Of a stretch of 64,000 bases of DNA, positions 19,838 through 30,165 are shown one piece after another. A model generated the notes under the pieces. That model was not told the origin of the DNA. It saw nothing but the letters and a program-made list of their open reading frames with translations, and did no database searches. Numbering within the stretch: the stretch's first letter is position 1; each line of letters starts with the position of its first letter. The stretch comes from Bacteroidota bacterium (GTDB lineage Bacteria > Bacteroidota > Bacteroidia > Chitinophagales > Chitinophagaceae), in NCBI GenBank assembly GCA_028876495.1, contig JAGWRO010000064.1, positions 1 through 64,000 of the forward strand, given 5' to 3'. The position numbers were made by a program, and so were the translations under genes.

Positions 19838-21226
19838 TCACGAGATCGAATGACGGGCAGATGCATAATATTTCAGATCAATAATATCATTGGGTAAGGA
19901 TTTTTTATTCCAGGAGGTATGCATGGAAAGCGCAGCACCCAATGCTGTTGCCTGTGCCATCGAGGCAGCAAACACTTCAATGTCAGGAAAAGCATCAGCA
20001 AGCAGATGCATGTAAATTTCATTTTTCCCAAAACCTCCATCCACAAAAATTCTTTTTACATGGGTACCTTCTAAAACCAATTGGGTTGAATAATATTGCT
20101 GCGAAACAATATCCAGCAGTAGCTGGTGATAAGCTTCTTCATAAGACTGAAAACCGGTTAACGCTCTTTTTTCAAATACAGATTGCTGTAACATTGCGGT
20201 GCTGCCTTTGCTTTTTTGCATATCAATTCGTTGAAGACGATTTAAACAGGATGGATTATACTCAACTTCAGTATAATAATTCACCTCCTTATTAAAATGG
20301 TCAGCCAATTTTTTTATTTGTTCTTCATGTTCATTACCGGCAAATAACCTGGAAGCCTTTACAGGCTTTCCTTCGAAGGTTAAATAACATAAACAATCAT
20401 TTTGCAATTCATGATCAGTAAGTGTGGAATGATTAAATGGATTTAAGCTAATACACCAGGTGCCGGTAGATAGTAAGATAAACGGCTCAGGGAATAATTT
20501 AAGATAAGGTATTAATGCGGCAGAACTATCGTGCAAACCGATACCAACAGATATTTTATTCGTCCCGCTTACAATATTCTTAGCTTGATCAAAATTGTAA
20601 ATCGGTGCCAGTTTATGTTGTAAATCTTCAGCAACTACCCAATCATGGTACTTATTTTTTTCAAAATTCCATAGGTGAGTATGACATCCTACACTGGTTA
20701 TATCAGAGGCCATAACTGAAGAAATTATAAAGCTCAGGTATTGCGGAAGATGAAGTGCGTACTTCAATTGTGAAAACAGTTTAGGCTGTTCATACTTTAA
20801 CCGATACAATTGCAACCCGGAATTTAAACTGCCCAGCACAGGCGAAGCAGTTTGCTTTGACACCAGGCTTTCTCCTCCATAAGTTTTATAAAATTTTTCC
20901 TTTAGTTCTTCAGGAAACGGTTTCAAATAACTGTACAATGGGGTAATGGGTTCGCCGGTTTCGTTTATATTGACCATACTGGCGCCATAACCGGAAAAAT
21001 TTACCCCACGTATATTGAAGTCATCTAATGAAGATATTTTTTCAAATTCTGTATTAATCCATTGGGTGAGCGCATGAACATTTTCGCATTCAAAATCATC
21101 TTCATCTTTTATATTTTCAAGTCTTGTAGATTCTTCTGATAAAATATGGTAATTCTCATCAAACAGAAATAGTTTCTTATTGGTTTTGCCCACATCAAAA
21201 ATTGCTATTACGTTTTGTTTGCTCAT
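19838..21226 (-). CDS. rhaK: rhamnulokinase-like FGGY sugar kinase
   Basis: This 462-residue FGGY-family kinase has an N-terminal phosphate-binding loop (IFDVGKTNKKLFLFDE) and a C-terminal domain (FVDGGFGKNEIYMHLLAD, then MAQATALGAAL). It should phosphorylate L-rhamnulose to L-rhamnulose-1-phosphate. It lies 15 bp after the isomerase gene, so both are in one transcript. Kinases of this family differ in substrate; the rhamnulose call rests mainly on the operon. Some annotators would call it RhaB-like. Confidence 0.85.
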   Translation of the reverse strand: MSKQNVIAIFDVGKTNKKLFLFDENYHILSEESTRLENIKDEDDFECENVHALTQWINTEFEKISSLDDFNIRGVNFSGYGASMVNINETGEPITPLYSYLKPFPEELKEKFYKTYGGESLVSKQTASPVLGSLNSGLQLYRLKYEQPKLFSQLKYALHLPQYLSFIISSVMASDITSVGCHTHLWNFEKNKYHDWVVAEDLQHKLAPIYNFDQAKNIVSGTNKISVGIGLHDSSAALIPYLKLFPEPFILLSTGTWCISLNPFNHSTLTDHELQNDCLCYLTFEGKPVKASRLFAGNEHEEQIKKLADHFNKEVNYYTEVEYNPSCLNRLQRIDMQKSKGSTAMLQQSVFEKRALTGFQSYEEAYHQLLLDIVSQQYYSTQLVLEGTHVKRIFVDGGFGKNEIYMHLLADAFPDIEVFAASMAQATALGAALSMHTSWNKKSLPNDIIDLKYYASARHSIS

Positions 21227-21241
21227 AATAATTGCGGTGAC

Positions 21242-22516
21242 TCACAATCCCGTTGCCATTGTTTTCATTCCTCTCTCTTTTATCAATTGCTCTCTCACCT
21301 TTTCTTTTCGATAAACTGCCAACGGATTCAAAGCGCCGCCGGCACGCAATCTCGCCTCTGCGACCAATGCACGCACATCAGTGCGGAATGCCGCTTGTAA
21401 AATTTCCTGCGCAGTTACCACATCATTATTATTTTGAGCTTCTTCTAATTTTTTTCGATCTACGATCAATGCCTGTACATAAGAGATCATGATCGCCTCT
21501 ACAGATTGCAGCAAATCTTCCAACGGATCTTTTACATTATGTGACGCATCAATCATCCAGGCGAGGCTGTTTGCATGATTCATATTTTTTGCATCCATTC
21601 CTTCCAGCAATTCATTAAAGATGAGAAACAACTGGTATGGTTTAATGCTGCCAACAGTAAGATCATCATCACCGTATTTTGAATCATTGAAATGAAAACC
21701 ACCCAATTTTCCTTCCATCAACAGTAAAGCAACAATTTGTTCAATATTTGCATTGGGCAAATGATGGCCAAGGTCAACTAATGTATAGGCTTTCTTACCA
21801 AGTTTCGAAGTATAAAGTAATGATTGTCCCCAATCGCCAACAGTGGTAGAATAAAAGTTGGGCTCATACGCTTTGTATTCAACAAACATTTTCCAATCGT
21901 CAGGTAATTGAGAATATACTTCCTGCAGGCTTTCTAAGGTATTTAGAAAAGATTTTCTAAAATTAAGTTGTCCCGGAAAACAAGAACCATCACTTAACCA
22001 AACAGTGAGGGACTTTGAACCCAGTTCAACTCCGTATTTTATCACTTCAATATTATGTTCAATCGCCTGTTTACGCACTGCTTTATCCACATGCTGCATT
22101 GAACCAAATTTGTAACTCAATTTTTGATTCGGCTGATCCTGGAAAGTGTTTGAGTTCATGGCATCGAACTTCAAATCATATTGAGCTGCGAGCGCTTTTA
22201 TGTTCGTCGCATTTTCAGGAATATCCCAGGGAATGTGAAGAGAAATAGCGCCACTTGACCTGTTCAATGCATGTAGCAAACCAATATCTTCAATTTTTTC
22301 TTCGAGATTTCTGGGCTCCCCACCGCCGGGGAAACGGCCAAACCGCGTGCCTCCTGTTCCCAATGCCCAACTCGGAATAGCTATTTGAAAGTCAATCAGT
22401 TTCTTAATTATATTTTCTACATTGCTTATGCCGGCAGCAATAAACTCAAAATTGCGTTTATGATTTTGTAAGGCAGCGTCATTGGTTTTCTCAATAATTT
22501 CTTTGTTTACTATCAT
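21242..22516 (-). CDS. rhaI: L-rhamnose isomerase
   Basis: This 424-residue TIM-barrel enzyme belongs to the RhaI (Pseudomonas stutzeri-like) type rather than the E. coli RhaA type. Key stretches are GTGGTRFGRFPG, SLHIPWD, the metal-site segments VWLSDGSCFPG and FVEYKAYEPNFYST, then LVDLGHHLPN and FHFNDSKYGDDDLTVGS. It interconverts L-rhamnose and L-rhamnulose using divalent metal. Spacing of 34 bp to rhaM and 15 bp to the kinase shows one operon. Confidence 0.92.
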   Translation of the reverse strand: MIVNKEIIEKTNDAALQNHKRNFEFIAAGISNVENIIKKLIDFQIAIPSWALGTGGTRFGRFPGGGEPRNLEEKIEDIGLLHALNRSSGAISLHIPWDIPENATNIKALAAQYDLKFDAMNSNTFQDQPNQKLSYKFGSMQHVDKAVRKQAIEHNIEVIKYGVELGSKSLTVWLSDGSCFPGQLNFRKSFLNTLESLQEVYSQLPDDWKMFVEYKAYEPNFYSTTVGDWGQSLLYTSKLGKKAYTLVDLGHHLPNANIEQIVALLLMEGKLGGFHFNDSKYGDDDLTVGSIKPYQLFLIFNELLEGMDAKNMNHANSLAWMIDASHNVKDPLEDLLQSVEAIMISYVQALIVDRKKLEEAQNNNDVVTAQEILQAAFRTDVRALVAEARLRAGGALNPLAVYRKEKVREQLIKERGMKTMATGL

Positions 22517-22550
22517 ATCAATCTTTTAAATTAATTGTATTATTCCCAAT

Positions 22551-22910
22551 TTAGGATAAATAAAAAACTTCTTCCAATGGAATCGAAACCGGTGAATTAT
22601 CATCATTGGTTTCCATAATATCCTTCATATAATTCCACCATTTTTTCATCACAGGATGGTTAGGCAAATCATCCAAAGCCTTTAAATTTTTTGCAGTCAT
22701 TACACCAAACAAACTGTACGTGGTTTCATCCAGAAAAATAGAATATTCACTTATGCCGGTTACTTTCAAAAGTTCTTTTAACTCTGGCCACAAAGATTCA
22801 TGCCGTCTTTTATATTCCTCTTTAAAGCCTTTGTGCAACTGCATTTTAAACCCCATTCTGTGTCCGGCTTCATTTGTGTTCTCCTGATCCATAAACATAA
22901 AATTGTCCAA
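22551..22910 (-). CDS. rhaM: L-rhamnose mutarotase
   Basis: This 119-residue protein has the small dimeric ferredoxin-like fold of RhaM: MGFKMQLHKGFKEEYKRRHESLWPEL, with the conserved segments KRRHESLWP and LFGVMTA, and MKKWWNYMKDIM near the end. It interconverts the alpha and beta anomers of L-rhamnose before the isomerase. A later ATG (MGFKMQ, codon 19) is nearer to the usual family start. It sits between the aldolase and isomerase genes. Confidence 0.88.
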   Translation of the reverse strand: MDNFMFMDQENTNEAGHRMGFKMQLHKGFKEEYKRRHESLWPELKELLKVTGISEYSIFLDETTYSLFGVMTAKNLKALDDLPNHPVMKKWWNYMKDIMETNDDNSPVSIPLEEVFYLS

Positions 22911-22979
22911 TTAAAAAAAGACCAAAAGGTTAACCGATTAGAAAACCATTAACGATTTGATCGCTTGATTATGAAAAGA

Positions 22980-25100
22980 TCATCTTAAAAAGGCCGCGGC
23001 CACTCCACCATCGACATTCAATATATTACCGGTAGATTTATTCAGCAATCCACCTACAAAGGCAAAACATGCATTTGCAATATCTTCCGGCAATATGCTT
23101 TCATTCAGCAAAGTTCGCTTCGCATAATAAGCCGGCAATTCTTCTACCGTTATTCCATACGCTTTTGCACGGCCTTCCGCCCAACCGTTGTTCCAGATAT
23201 TACTGCCGGATATAACCGCATCGGGATTAACCACGTTTACATGAATTTTATCCTTACCTAATTCAGCCGCATTCAAGCGACTCATGTGTAATTGCGCAGC
23301 CTTAGCAGCGCCATAAGCTGCATTATTAGGCCCACTTACCAACGCATTCTTGCTTACTATATTTAATACATCGCCACCAATTGCCTGCTTGCGCATTATT
23401 TCAACACCTGCCTGCGTAACAAAAAATTGCCCCTTCACCAATACGTCATACAATAAATACCAATCCGCTTCCGTGTGCTCTTCAATTGGTTTAGAGATGG
23501 AAAGACCGGCGTTATTGACAATAATATCTATTCCTCCAAAAGCAAGAGCTGCCAGGTGAAATGTCTTTTGAATGGTAGTAAAATCCGTTACATCCAACTC
23601 GCTATGCGCAAAGCTATCTTTTCCAAACTCTTTATTAAATTCATCTTTTGCCAACCCGAGTCTATCGACGTTATTATCAGAAAGAATAACACAAGCTCCT
23701 TCCTCCGCGAATTTTTTTGCAATCGCTTTTCCAATTCCGCCACCGCTGCCTGTTACCAGGGCAATCCGCCCTGTCAACGCTTTCGGCTTTGGCAACCGTT
23801 GCAGTTTTGCTTCTTCCAGCAACCAATACTCAATATTGAATGCTTCCTGCCGCGGTAGTGATGTGTATTCAGAAATCGCTTCTGCTCCTTTCATTACATT
23901 AATGGCGTTGATATAAAATTCAGCGGCGACCCGAGCTGTTTGTTTGTTTTTTGCAAAAGTGAACATGCCGACTCCGGGATATAAAATCACCACCGGGTTT
24001 GCGTCCCTCATTGCAGGACTGTTTGGATGTTTACAGGTGTTGTAATAATCGGCGTACATTTTACGATACGCTTCAAATTCAGGAGCCAATTTTTCCTTAA
24101 TATCTTTTACGTTACTTACATCTTCGGATGCATCCAATGGCAGAACCAGCGGGCTTATTTTTGTTCGTAAAAAATGATCGGGACAACTGGTGCCAAGTGG
24201 CGCAAGCCTTGACAAATCCTTTGAATTGATATACTCAAGCACGCGTTCATCATCGGTAAAATGGCCGATCATCCGAGACTCTGAAGAACAAAATCCACGT
24301 AATACCGGCGCTAAAGTTCCTGCCTTCGCAAGCCTTTCCTCTTTTGGCAGTGATTGAATTTTTGCTCCACCAAATACAGGTTTTGTTTTACCGATATTTT
24401 CATTTAAATAATCGGCACAACGATCGATTACCGCGAGTGTGTTGATATAGCTTTCATAAGAGGTATCACCCCAGGTAAATAAGCCATGAGAGCCAAGCAT
24501 AATTCCGCGGATGCCCGAATTAGCATCTAAACATTCTTTTAATTTCAAGCCCAGATCAAAGCCAGGCTTCTGCCATTCTACCCAGCCAATGGTACCTTGA
24601 AATAATTCCTGTGTTATCTTCTTCCCATCTTTTGCGGCGGCAATCGCAATAGCTGCGTCAGGGTGCAAATGGTCAATATGTTTAAAAGGCAGAAACGCAT
24701 GAAGAGGCGTATCAATTGAAGGCGCTTTTGATGCAAGATCATAAATACAATGATTGAAAAGTTCCACCATTTCATCTTCATATTCTATTCCCCGGTAAAT
24801 ATTTTGGAGAGCACGTAGCTTGTCAACGTATAATGCCGCCAAACCGTTTCTTTTCATCGTGCCTAAATCTCCCCCGCTTCCTTTAACCCACATCACTTCC
24901 ACATCCTTTCCTGTTAACGGATCTTTTGCCATTGCCTTACAGGAAGTATTTCCGCCTCCATAATTCGTTAAGCGCAAATCGGCTCCCAGTAAATTGGAAC
25001 GGTAAATCAAAAGAGCTACTTCGTCACCCTTCATGGATGCAACTTTCTCATCATCCCATAAATAACTTACATTTTTAAATTCTTTTGTTGAAACACTCAT
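22980..25100 (-). CDS. bifunctional rhamnulose-1-phosphate aldolase / lactaldehyde dehydrogenase (SDR)
   Basis: This 706-residue fusion has an N-terminal class II aldolase/adducin domain (about 1-420: TNYGGGNTSCKAM, then HLHPDA with metal histidines, and MLGSHGLFTWG) and a C-terminal short-chain dehydrogenase (about 440-706: ALVTGSGGGIGKAIA, VNNAGLS, and the Tyr-x3-Lys motif YGAAK). It cleaves L-rhamnulose-1-phosphate to DHAP and L-lactaldehyde and oxidises the lactaldehyde to L-lactate. The fused form is widespread in Bacteroidota and Rhizobiales. It is preceded by a 222-bp gap that holds a hairpin repeat and may contain an internal promoter. Confidence 0.93.
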   Translation of the reverse strand: MSVSTKEFKNVSYLWDDEKVASMKGDEVALLIYRSNLLGADLRLTNYGGGNTSCKAMAKDPLTGKDVEVMWVKGSGGDLGTMKRNGLAALYVDKLRALQNIYRGIEYEDEMVELFNHCIYDLASKAPSIDTPLHAFLPFKHIDHLHPDAAIAIAAAKDGKKITQELFQGTIGWVEWQKPGFDLGLKLKECLDANSGIRGIMLGSHGLFTWGDTSYESYINTLAVIDRCADYLNENIGKTKPVFGGAKIQSLPKEERLAKAGTLAPVLRGFCSSESRMIGHFTDDERVLEYINSKDLSRLAPLGTSCPDHFLRTKISPLVLPLDASEDVSNVKDIKEKLAPEFEAYRKMYADYYNTCKHPNSPAMRDANPVVILYPGVGMFTFAKNKQTARVAAEFYINAINVMKGAEAISEYTSLPRQEAFNIEYWLLEEAKLQRLPKPKALTGRIALVTGSGGGIGKAIAKKFAEEGACVILSDNNVDRLGLAKDEFNKEFGKDSFAHSELDVTDFTTIQKTFHLAALAFGGIDIIVNNAGLSISKPIEEHTEADWYLLYDVLVKGQFFVTQAGVEIMRKQAIGGDVLNIVSKNALVSGPNNAAYGAAKAAQLHMSRLNAAELGKDKIHVNVVNPDAVISGSNIWNNGWAEGRAKAYGITVEELPAYYAKRTLLNESILPEDIANACFAFVGGLLNKSTGNILNVDGGVAAAFLR

Positions 25101-25130
25101 ATTTTTATTTTTTCTTCTTCTAAAAAATTG

Positions 25131-25173
25131 GCCTCACCCCAACCACTCTCCAAATGGAGAGGAAGCGCTCCGG
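25131..25173. repeat. palindromic repeat in the aldolase-gene leader
   Basis: GGCCTCACCCCAACC is followed by CTCTCC-AAAT-GGAGAG, a perfect 6-bp stem, then GCGCTCCGG. From memory, such CCTCACCCC..CTCTCC..GGAGAG units are a dispersed repeat of many Bacteroidota genomes. It lies just upstream (30-73 bp) of the aldolase start on the minus strand, so it would be in the mRNA leader. Confidence 0.55.
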
Positions 25174-25224
25174 GGCATTTCCATGATTTCACTTCTTTTT
25201 CGTTTGTGGATGCCTGTTATGTTT

Positions 25225-25256
25225 TAATAAACAAACAAGTATTAAATATTTTTGCA
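25225..25256 (+). repeat. weak copy of the 32-bp dispersed motif
   Basis: Only AATAAAC near the start, ACAAG and ATTTTT at the end fit, with the correct spacing. I list it as a degenerate candidate. Confidence 0.3.
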
Positions 25257-25322
25257 TTCATATTTTTTAAAAATTCAAAACGATTTATTGTCCATTCACG
25301 ACTAACAATTCACAACTCACCT

Positions 25323-26402
25323 CTATTTAATTGAATTGCCATAACCGACAAGTATAACAGAAGCTATAATTGTAACGATTCCTATAATGATGGTTACCAA
25401 TGTTTTTTTACTAACCCCTTTCCATTCTTTGAGTGCAAATCCCCACATATTGGCTACCAATATAATGAAAGACATATGTAGAATCCAGGAACTCGCTCCG
25501 TTGCCCAGTTTACTTTCACCCATTCCATAAAAGAAAAACTGGAGAAACCAAAGTGTACCTGCTAATGCACAAAAAAGATAGTTGCGGAGAAGTGGCGTTT
25601 TTTTATCCGTATAATCCCCGAAGGTTTTATTTCGAATATTCAAAAACATGGTCCAGATGAAGTTGGTAGTAAGCCCACCCCATAAAAGGACAATGTAGAT
25701 AACATTATTACGGTATAAAAAATTACCGGTTTCTGTTGGATTAGCCGATTTCCACATGGTATTGGCCACGTCCGCCATTTTAGAACCGGCTTCGATCCCA
25801 TAATTAAAGCAGGCGCTTAATATTCCTGCAATAATGCATACAATCAATCCTTTTACCAGGTTAAATTCTTTTACACTCTCTTTCTTTTTTTCATCAGATA
25901 ATTCCTTTTCTTTCAAAACACCTGCTCTTCCACAGATAAAAATTCCGAGCAAACAAAGTACTATGCCAATAAGTACAATTCGTCCCCATGAAGTGGTAAG
26001 CAAATCATTGAAAGTGGTCTTGCCTGCCTCCGGATGAAAGTTGTAATAAATAGATGGCGCCAGTGCGCCAAATGCAGAAGTAAAACCAAGCAACACAGAA
26101 TTCCCAAGCGACATTCCGAGATAGCGCATACCGAGCCCGTACATTAATCCGCCGACGCCCCAAAGCACACCCCAGAAATAAGTCCAGCCAAACGTTGACA
26201 TATCCGTATGCGAGATAATATCAACAAAATGCGGCACGGTAAGCCACGCAGCAACCGGAGGAACAATTAACCAGGAAAAAAGCCCACCAACAATCCAAAA
26301 ACTTTCCCAATGCCATCCCTTTACTTTTTTGTAGGGAACATAAAAGCTACCGGAAGCAGCGCCTCCGATGAAATGAAAAAAAATTCCGTATATTATTTGC
26401 AT
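25323..26402 (-). CDS. rhaT: L-rhamnose/H+ symporter
   Basis: From the ATG at 26402 (MQIIYGIFFHFIGGAASGSFYVP) the protein has 359 residues; a start at 26483 would add 27 residues without similarity. About ten hydrophobic segments and the glycine-rich first helix match RhaT of the drug/metabolite transporter superfamily. It carries L-rhamnose with protons across the inner membrane. It lies directly downstream of the GH106 gene and upstream of the aldolase, so import and catabolism would be co-regulated. Confidence 0.88.
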   Translation of the reverse strand: MQIIYGIFFHFIGGAASGSFYVPYKKVKGWHWESFWIVGGLFSWLIVPPVAAWLTVPHFVDIISHTDMSTFGWTYFWGVLWGVGGLMYGLGMRYLGMSLGNSVLLGFTSAFGALAPSIYYNFHPEAGKTTFNDLLTTSWGRIVLIGIVLCLLGIFICGRAGVLKEKELSDEKKKESVKEFNLVKGLIVCIIAGILSACFNYGIEAGSKMADVANTMWKSANPTETGNFLYRNNVIYIVLLWGGLTTNFIWTMFLNIRNKTFGDYTDKKTPLLRNYLFCALAGTLWFLQFFFYGMGESKLGNGASSWILHMSFIILVANMWGFALKEWKGVSKKTLVTIIIGIVTIIASVILVGYGNSIK

Positions 26403-26468
26403 TCCTTTTGATTTGTTAGATTCATTAAATTCTAAGATGGCTTTCAATTTGAATTCGCAATCCCAAAA

Positions 26469-26500
26469 CAGTAAACAAAACAAAAAACAGTTTTCTTATT
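26469..26500 (+). repeat. copy of the 32-bp dispersed intergenic motif
   Basis: Exact CAGTAAAC at the start and TTTTCTTATT at the end (7 of 10 match the consensus). It lies in the 151-bp gap between GH106 and rhaT, antisense to the operon. Confidence 0.5.
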
Positions 26501-26553
26501 TTGCAAACGCGAAATTATGAACAACAAGTGTTTCCCAATCTCTTTATTAATCT

Positions 26554-29500
26554 TTAACGCTCTACTCCCATTACCTGCACCGGCCCTAATAAACCTGATG
26601 GCAACAATTTAGAATTGGCCTGGTAAAAAGGCATGGTGGTGTAAGTAATTTTATTAGTAACGCCAGGTTGAGCATCGCCGATTAAGCGGTTTACCCAAAG
26701 ATTCGTAACTTTAATTTCGACCTTGTTCTGCCCTGATTTTAACGCATTGGTTACATTAATACGGAAAGGATTTTTCCAGATAATTCCGAGCGATTTTCCA
26801 TTCACTATTACTTCTGCAAGATTTTTTACATCACCAAGATTTAACCATAACTCCGCGTCTTTTGTAAACCACGCTTTATCTGCTGTTATTGTTTTCGTAT
26901 AAGTGGCTGTACCCGAAAAATATTTTATGCCCGCATCCGTATTTTCAGTGTATGATTCCAGTTTATCAAAAGTTGCCTGTGAAGGGGCACCGCGGTCTTT
27001 TTGAAAAGCAACATGCCATGAACCATTGATTGTTGCCAACTGCTTTACTTTAACTGCCGGTAATTCTACCGAAGTTTTTATAGCCTTGTTTTTGAACACA
27101 ACAAATAATGCATCATTCGGTTCCATATGCAGTTTCACTTTTGTAACCCCATTTGAAATACTGTAAGACAAAGGTTCAGTTTTACCACTTTCTGCAAACC
27201 ACAATTCAGGAACTTTTCCGGCAACACGAAATGTTGCTTCAATATCCTGCACGCTGTTGTTCCTACTGTCTACCCAATAAATATCACTTCCCGGTAATTT
27301 ACGATGCACATACATCAGTTTTGTATCGGCAACAGGCTTGCTGTATGAAAAATCCGGTTCGATGTTCAATTGATCAAGAACTTCTTTTATTGTTTTTCCG
27401 GTAAATACTTTTGGATTTCCCGAATGCCAGATTTCCTTTACTATATTATTAAATTCTGCCTGATAATCTGAAAGACTTGGGGTACTTTGTGGTTCCACGC
27501 CACTGATGGTTGCACCCTCTTTTACCAATTTTTCAATTTTCTTTAGAACCGGTAAAGACATTCTTATTGCATTACTATCGAGCACGAGTAAACGATAACT
27601 CATTCCGCTTGGCGTAACCAACTTTCCGTCTTTTACTGACAAAAGATTGATTAATGCATCCGGGTTAATAAAATCGTAGTTATAGCCTTCCGGCACATCC
27701 GGTAATTTTCTACCGAATAAGGAAGTGATATTGTTGTCTTCCCCATAATAATACACTACATCAGCAACAAATTTTCCTTGTTGCAAAAGGTAACTGCTGC
27801 GGGCAAGATAAGTTGTCCATGGCTTGGCTTCTTCAGCCCAGGTTTCATGACGGGTAAACCATTGACCAAAGGGGCCGAGACCAAGACCAGGAATTTTATC
27901 ATCAGTTGGCTGATGAACCGAACAATGAATCACAAAACGGTTTAAACCACTTGCCAGTTCAAGGTCTGCGGTTGGTTTTAAATTTTCCGGTGCATACGAC
28001 CATGCCTTTTCGGGAAGCCCCAATGCGGTGAGCGATTCTGCGGCAACCAGATTCTGGCCATAGATATGCGCAACAGAAGCAGATTCTCTTATATCAGCTT
28101 CATAGCCGGTCTGGTTGCCTCCGTTTATAAATTCATTTTTAGTCCACATTGCAGACATAGGAACGGCGGCTTTTCTTTTTACATCCATGCCATCGGCTAT
28201 CAAAGCACGGCCACTTTCATGCGACTCTGAATATCGTTTCATGCCATATTGAGCAAGTATTTTAGTTAAGGCATCGTAATGATATTCCGCTACCATTTCG
28301 CTCAACGTATGCCTGAAGTCATATAAAAACTGTTCACTCGCTTTAGAACTTTTTACGATTTGCCCGGTTAATACAGGCATCCATGGAATCATACTATAGC
28401 CGCGGCGTTTCTGAAATTCTTCAGGAAGGTTTGCGGTCCAGTTCTGTGCACCCGCTTCCCAACTATCCGTGATCATAAATTGAAGGCCGCCTTTTTTACC
28501 CATTAATCCTCCTGTTGCACTTTCATATTGATTAAGATAATTGGTAAAATAATTTCTTACAGCAACAGGATCGAGTTTATCTACTTCCGGGCCGGTTGCT
28601 TCCGGGGATGCGGGATGATTGGTAATTCCCAACAAAGAATATCCGAATCGAACAACCTTCCACTCGCCGGCCGGAGCAGTCCAGTTTAATGTTCCATCGG
28701 CATTCATCTTATCCGTAAGGTCAATAATATCATTGGTTGCTACCACATCATTGGTTGGTACTTTCATTTTTGAATCCAAGTCTTCAACAGGTGCAAAAGC
28801 ATCCTTTTCTTCAAAACGATTAATAACATCTGCAGTGTGCAAACATATTTCTGCGATTTCTGTTCCTGGCGGAGAAACGGGAGGTGTATTAATGCCAACC
28901 ATTGCCGCAAAACGATTGCCTTGTGGTGGCGGGTTTTTAACCGTTACCCGAAAATATTTTGCAGTAGTTTCAGGAACAGGAATAGTTTGTTCTAAAATAG
29001 CACCGGGCGGTATGTTGCAAATAAATTTAAAATGAACCCCATCATCACTTGCTTCAAGTCTACGCGCATCAGCTGCAGATGCTCCCCTGCCAAAACTACC
29101 CGGCTGCCCCCCGCCTACCATGCTTATTGCTTTTATGGTTTGTGGTTTTGGAAAAGCAAACTGTATCCATGAATAACCCGCAACAGAATCTCTTGGCAAC
29201 AACACACTTGTATTTAGATCTCCATCTGTTAATTGTTCAAGAGTAAAATCACCACCGCTCGAGGTTACAATTGCACCCAGTTCCTTCAACGATTTATCTT
29301 CAACAGGTAATTTGTAAGCAATTACGGCAATGTCTTTATAAAACACAGGAAATTTTGAAGTATCGTTTGTTCCTCCAAACCTGGCTTGCATAGGAATATT
29401 TTGAAATGGTCCGGTTATCCCTGGTTGTGCCTCAATTTTAATATTGGATTCCCCGCCTTTAACCCGCTTCTCTGTCCACACAATTTTTTTCATGCCGTCT

Positions 29501-29898
29501 TCAGGCTTAACCCAGGGACCACCACTTTCACTCCAACCCGGAGAGCCCGCTATGGCCATTTCCAAATGCAAAGAGTCGGCAAGCCTCGTGGCAAACTTAA
29601 ACGCACTTTTCCAGTCGGGTGTCATATATGTTAAACGTTCCTTTACGATTTGCGGCGTATTAAGGCTTGCGTCAAAATTCTGAAAGCCACCAATGCCTAT
29701 GCGATGCATCCAATCGAGGTCTTTACGAATACCATCTTTAGTGATGTTGCCATTCATCCAATGCCACCATACACGAGGCCGCGCTGCATTGGGCGGGTTC
29801 ATAAAACCATTCAACAAGTCACCTGATTTTTGTGCATAAAGGCTGCCACAAAAAAGGATTAAAAAAACCAGTGTGGTTAGTTTTGAATATTTTTTCAT
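26554..29898 (-). CDS. secreted GH106 alpha-L-rhamnosidase
   Basis: This 1114-residue protein has a signal peptide (ends near YAQ, residue 23) and the GH106 opening RPRVWWHWMNGNITKDGI with DLDWMHRIGIGGFQ. The catalytic barrel has TDSWEAGAQNW and SESHESGRA, each with a Glu that could be catalytic, but I cannot assign them firmly. C-terminal beta-sandwich domains (LWLNLGDVKNLAEVIVNGKSLG) follow. GH106 enzymes remove terminal L-rhamnose from pectins such as rhamnogalacturonan II. It is the first gene of the operon running to the lactate dehydrogenase, divergent from the GntR regulator. Confidence 0.88.
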   Translation of the reverse strand: MKKYSKLTTLVFLILFCGSLYAQKSGDLLNGFMNPPNAARPRVWWHWMNGNITKDGIRKDLDWMHRIGIGGFQNFDASLNTPQIVKERLTYMTPDWKSAFKFATRLADSLHLEMAIAGSPGWSESGGPWVKPEDGMKKIVWTEKRVKGGESNIKIEAQPGITGPFQNIPMQARFGGTNDTSKFPVFYKDIAVIAYKLPVEDKSLKELGAIVTSSGGDFTLEQLTDGDLNTSVLLPRDSVAGYSWIQFAFPKPQTIKAISMVGGGQPGSFGRGASAADARRLEASDDGVHFKFICNIPPGAILEQTIPVPETTAKYFRVTVKNPPPQGNRFAAMVGINTPPVSPPGTEIAEICLHTADVINRFEEKDAFAPVEDLDSKMKVPTNDVVATNDIIDLTDKMNADGTLNWTAPAGEWKVVRFGYSLLGITNHPASPEATGPEVDKLDPVAVRNYFTNYLNQYESATGGLMGKKGGLQFMITDSWEAGAQNWTANLPEEFQKRRGYSMIPWMPVLTGQIVKSSKASEQFLYDFRHTLSEMVAEYHYDALTKILAQYGMKRYSESHESGRALIADGMDVKRKAAVPMSAMWTKNEFINGGNQTGYEADIRESASVAHIYGQNLVAAESLTALGLPEKAWSYAPENLKPTADLELASGLNRFVIHCSVHQPTDDKIPGLGLGPFGQWFTRHETWAEEAKPWTTYLARSSYLLQQGKFVADVVYYYGEDNNITSLFGRKLPDVPEGYNYDFINPDALINLLSVKDGKLVTPSGMSYRLLVLDSNAIRMSLPVLKKIEKLVKEGATISGVEPQSTPSLSDYQAEFNNIVKEIWHSGNPKVFTGKTIKEVLDQLNIEPDFSYSKPVADTKLMYVHRKLPGSDIYWVDSRNNSVQDIEATFRVAGKVPELWFAESGKTEPLSYSISNGVTKVKLHMEPNDALFVVFKNKAIKTSVELPAVKVKQLATINGSWHVAFQKDRGAPSQATFDKLESYTENTDAGIKYFSGTATYTKTITADKAWFTKDAELWLNLGDVKNLAEVIVNGKSLGIIWKNPFRINVTNALKSGQNKVEIKVTNLWVNRLIGDAQPGVTNKITYTTMPFYQANSKLLPSGLLGPVQVMGVER

Positions 29899-30165
29899 TT
29901 GTCTTTTTTTATTACTTCAATTTGAAAAAAGTTCGATAAATAGAAAGATATCATCCTGCAATCCAATTTCTAAGCAACGTAAATCAATACGTTTCTGCAG
30001 ATGTTTATGCAGTAACTTGTGAAACAGTTTACAACCTTACCCTACAAGCAACAGTTTTTAAAATGTAAATCCCGTGAAAGGATTCATCCTGTTTACTGCA
30101 AATTAATAAAGCTTCTTCAAATTCACCATCCTGTTCTTTCGGCTACTGTCCTGAACTGTCCTGCC

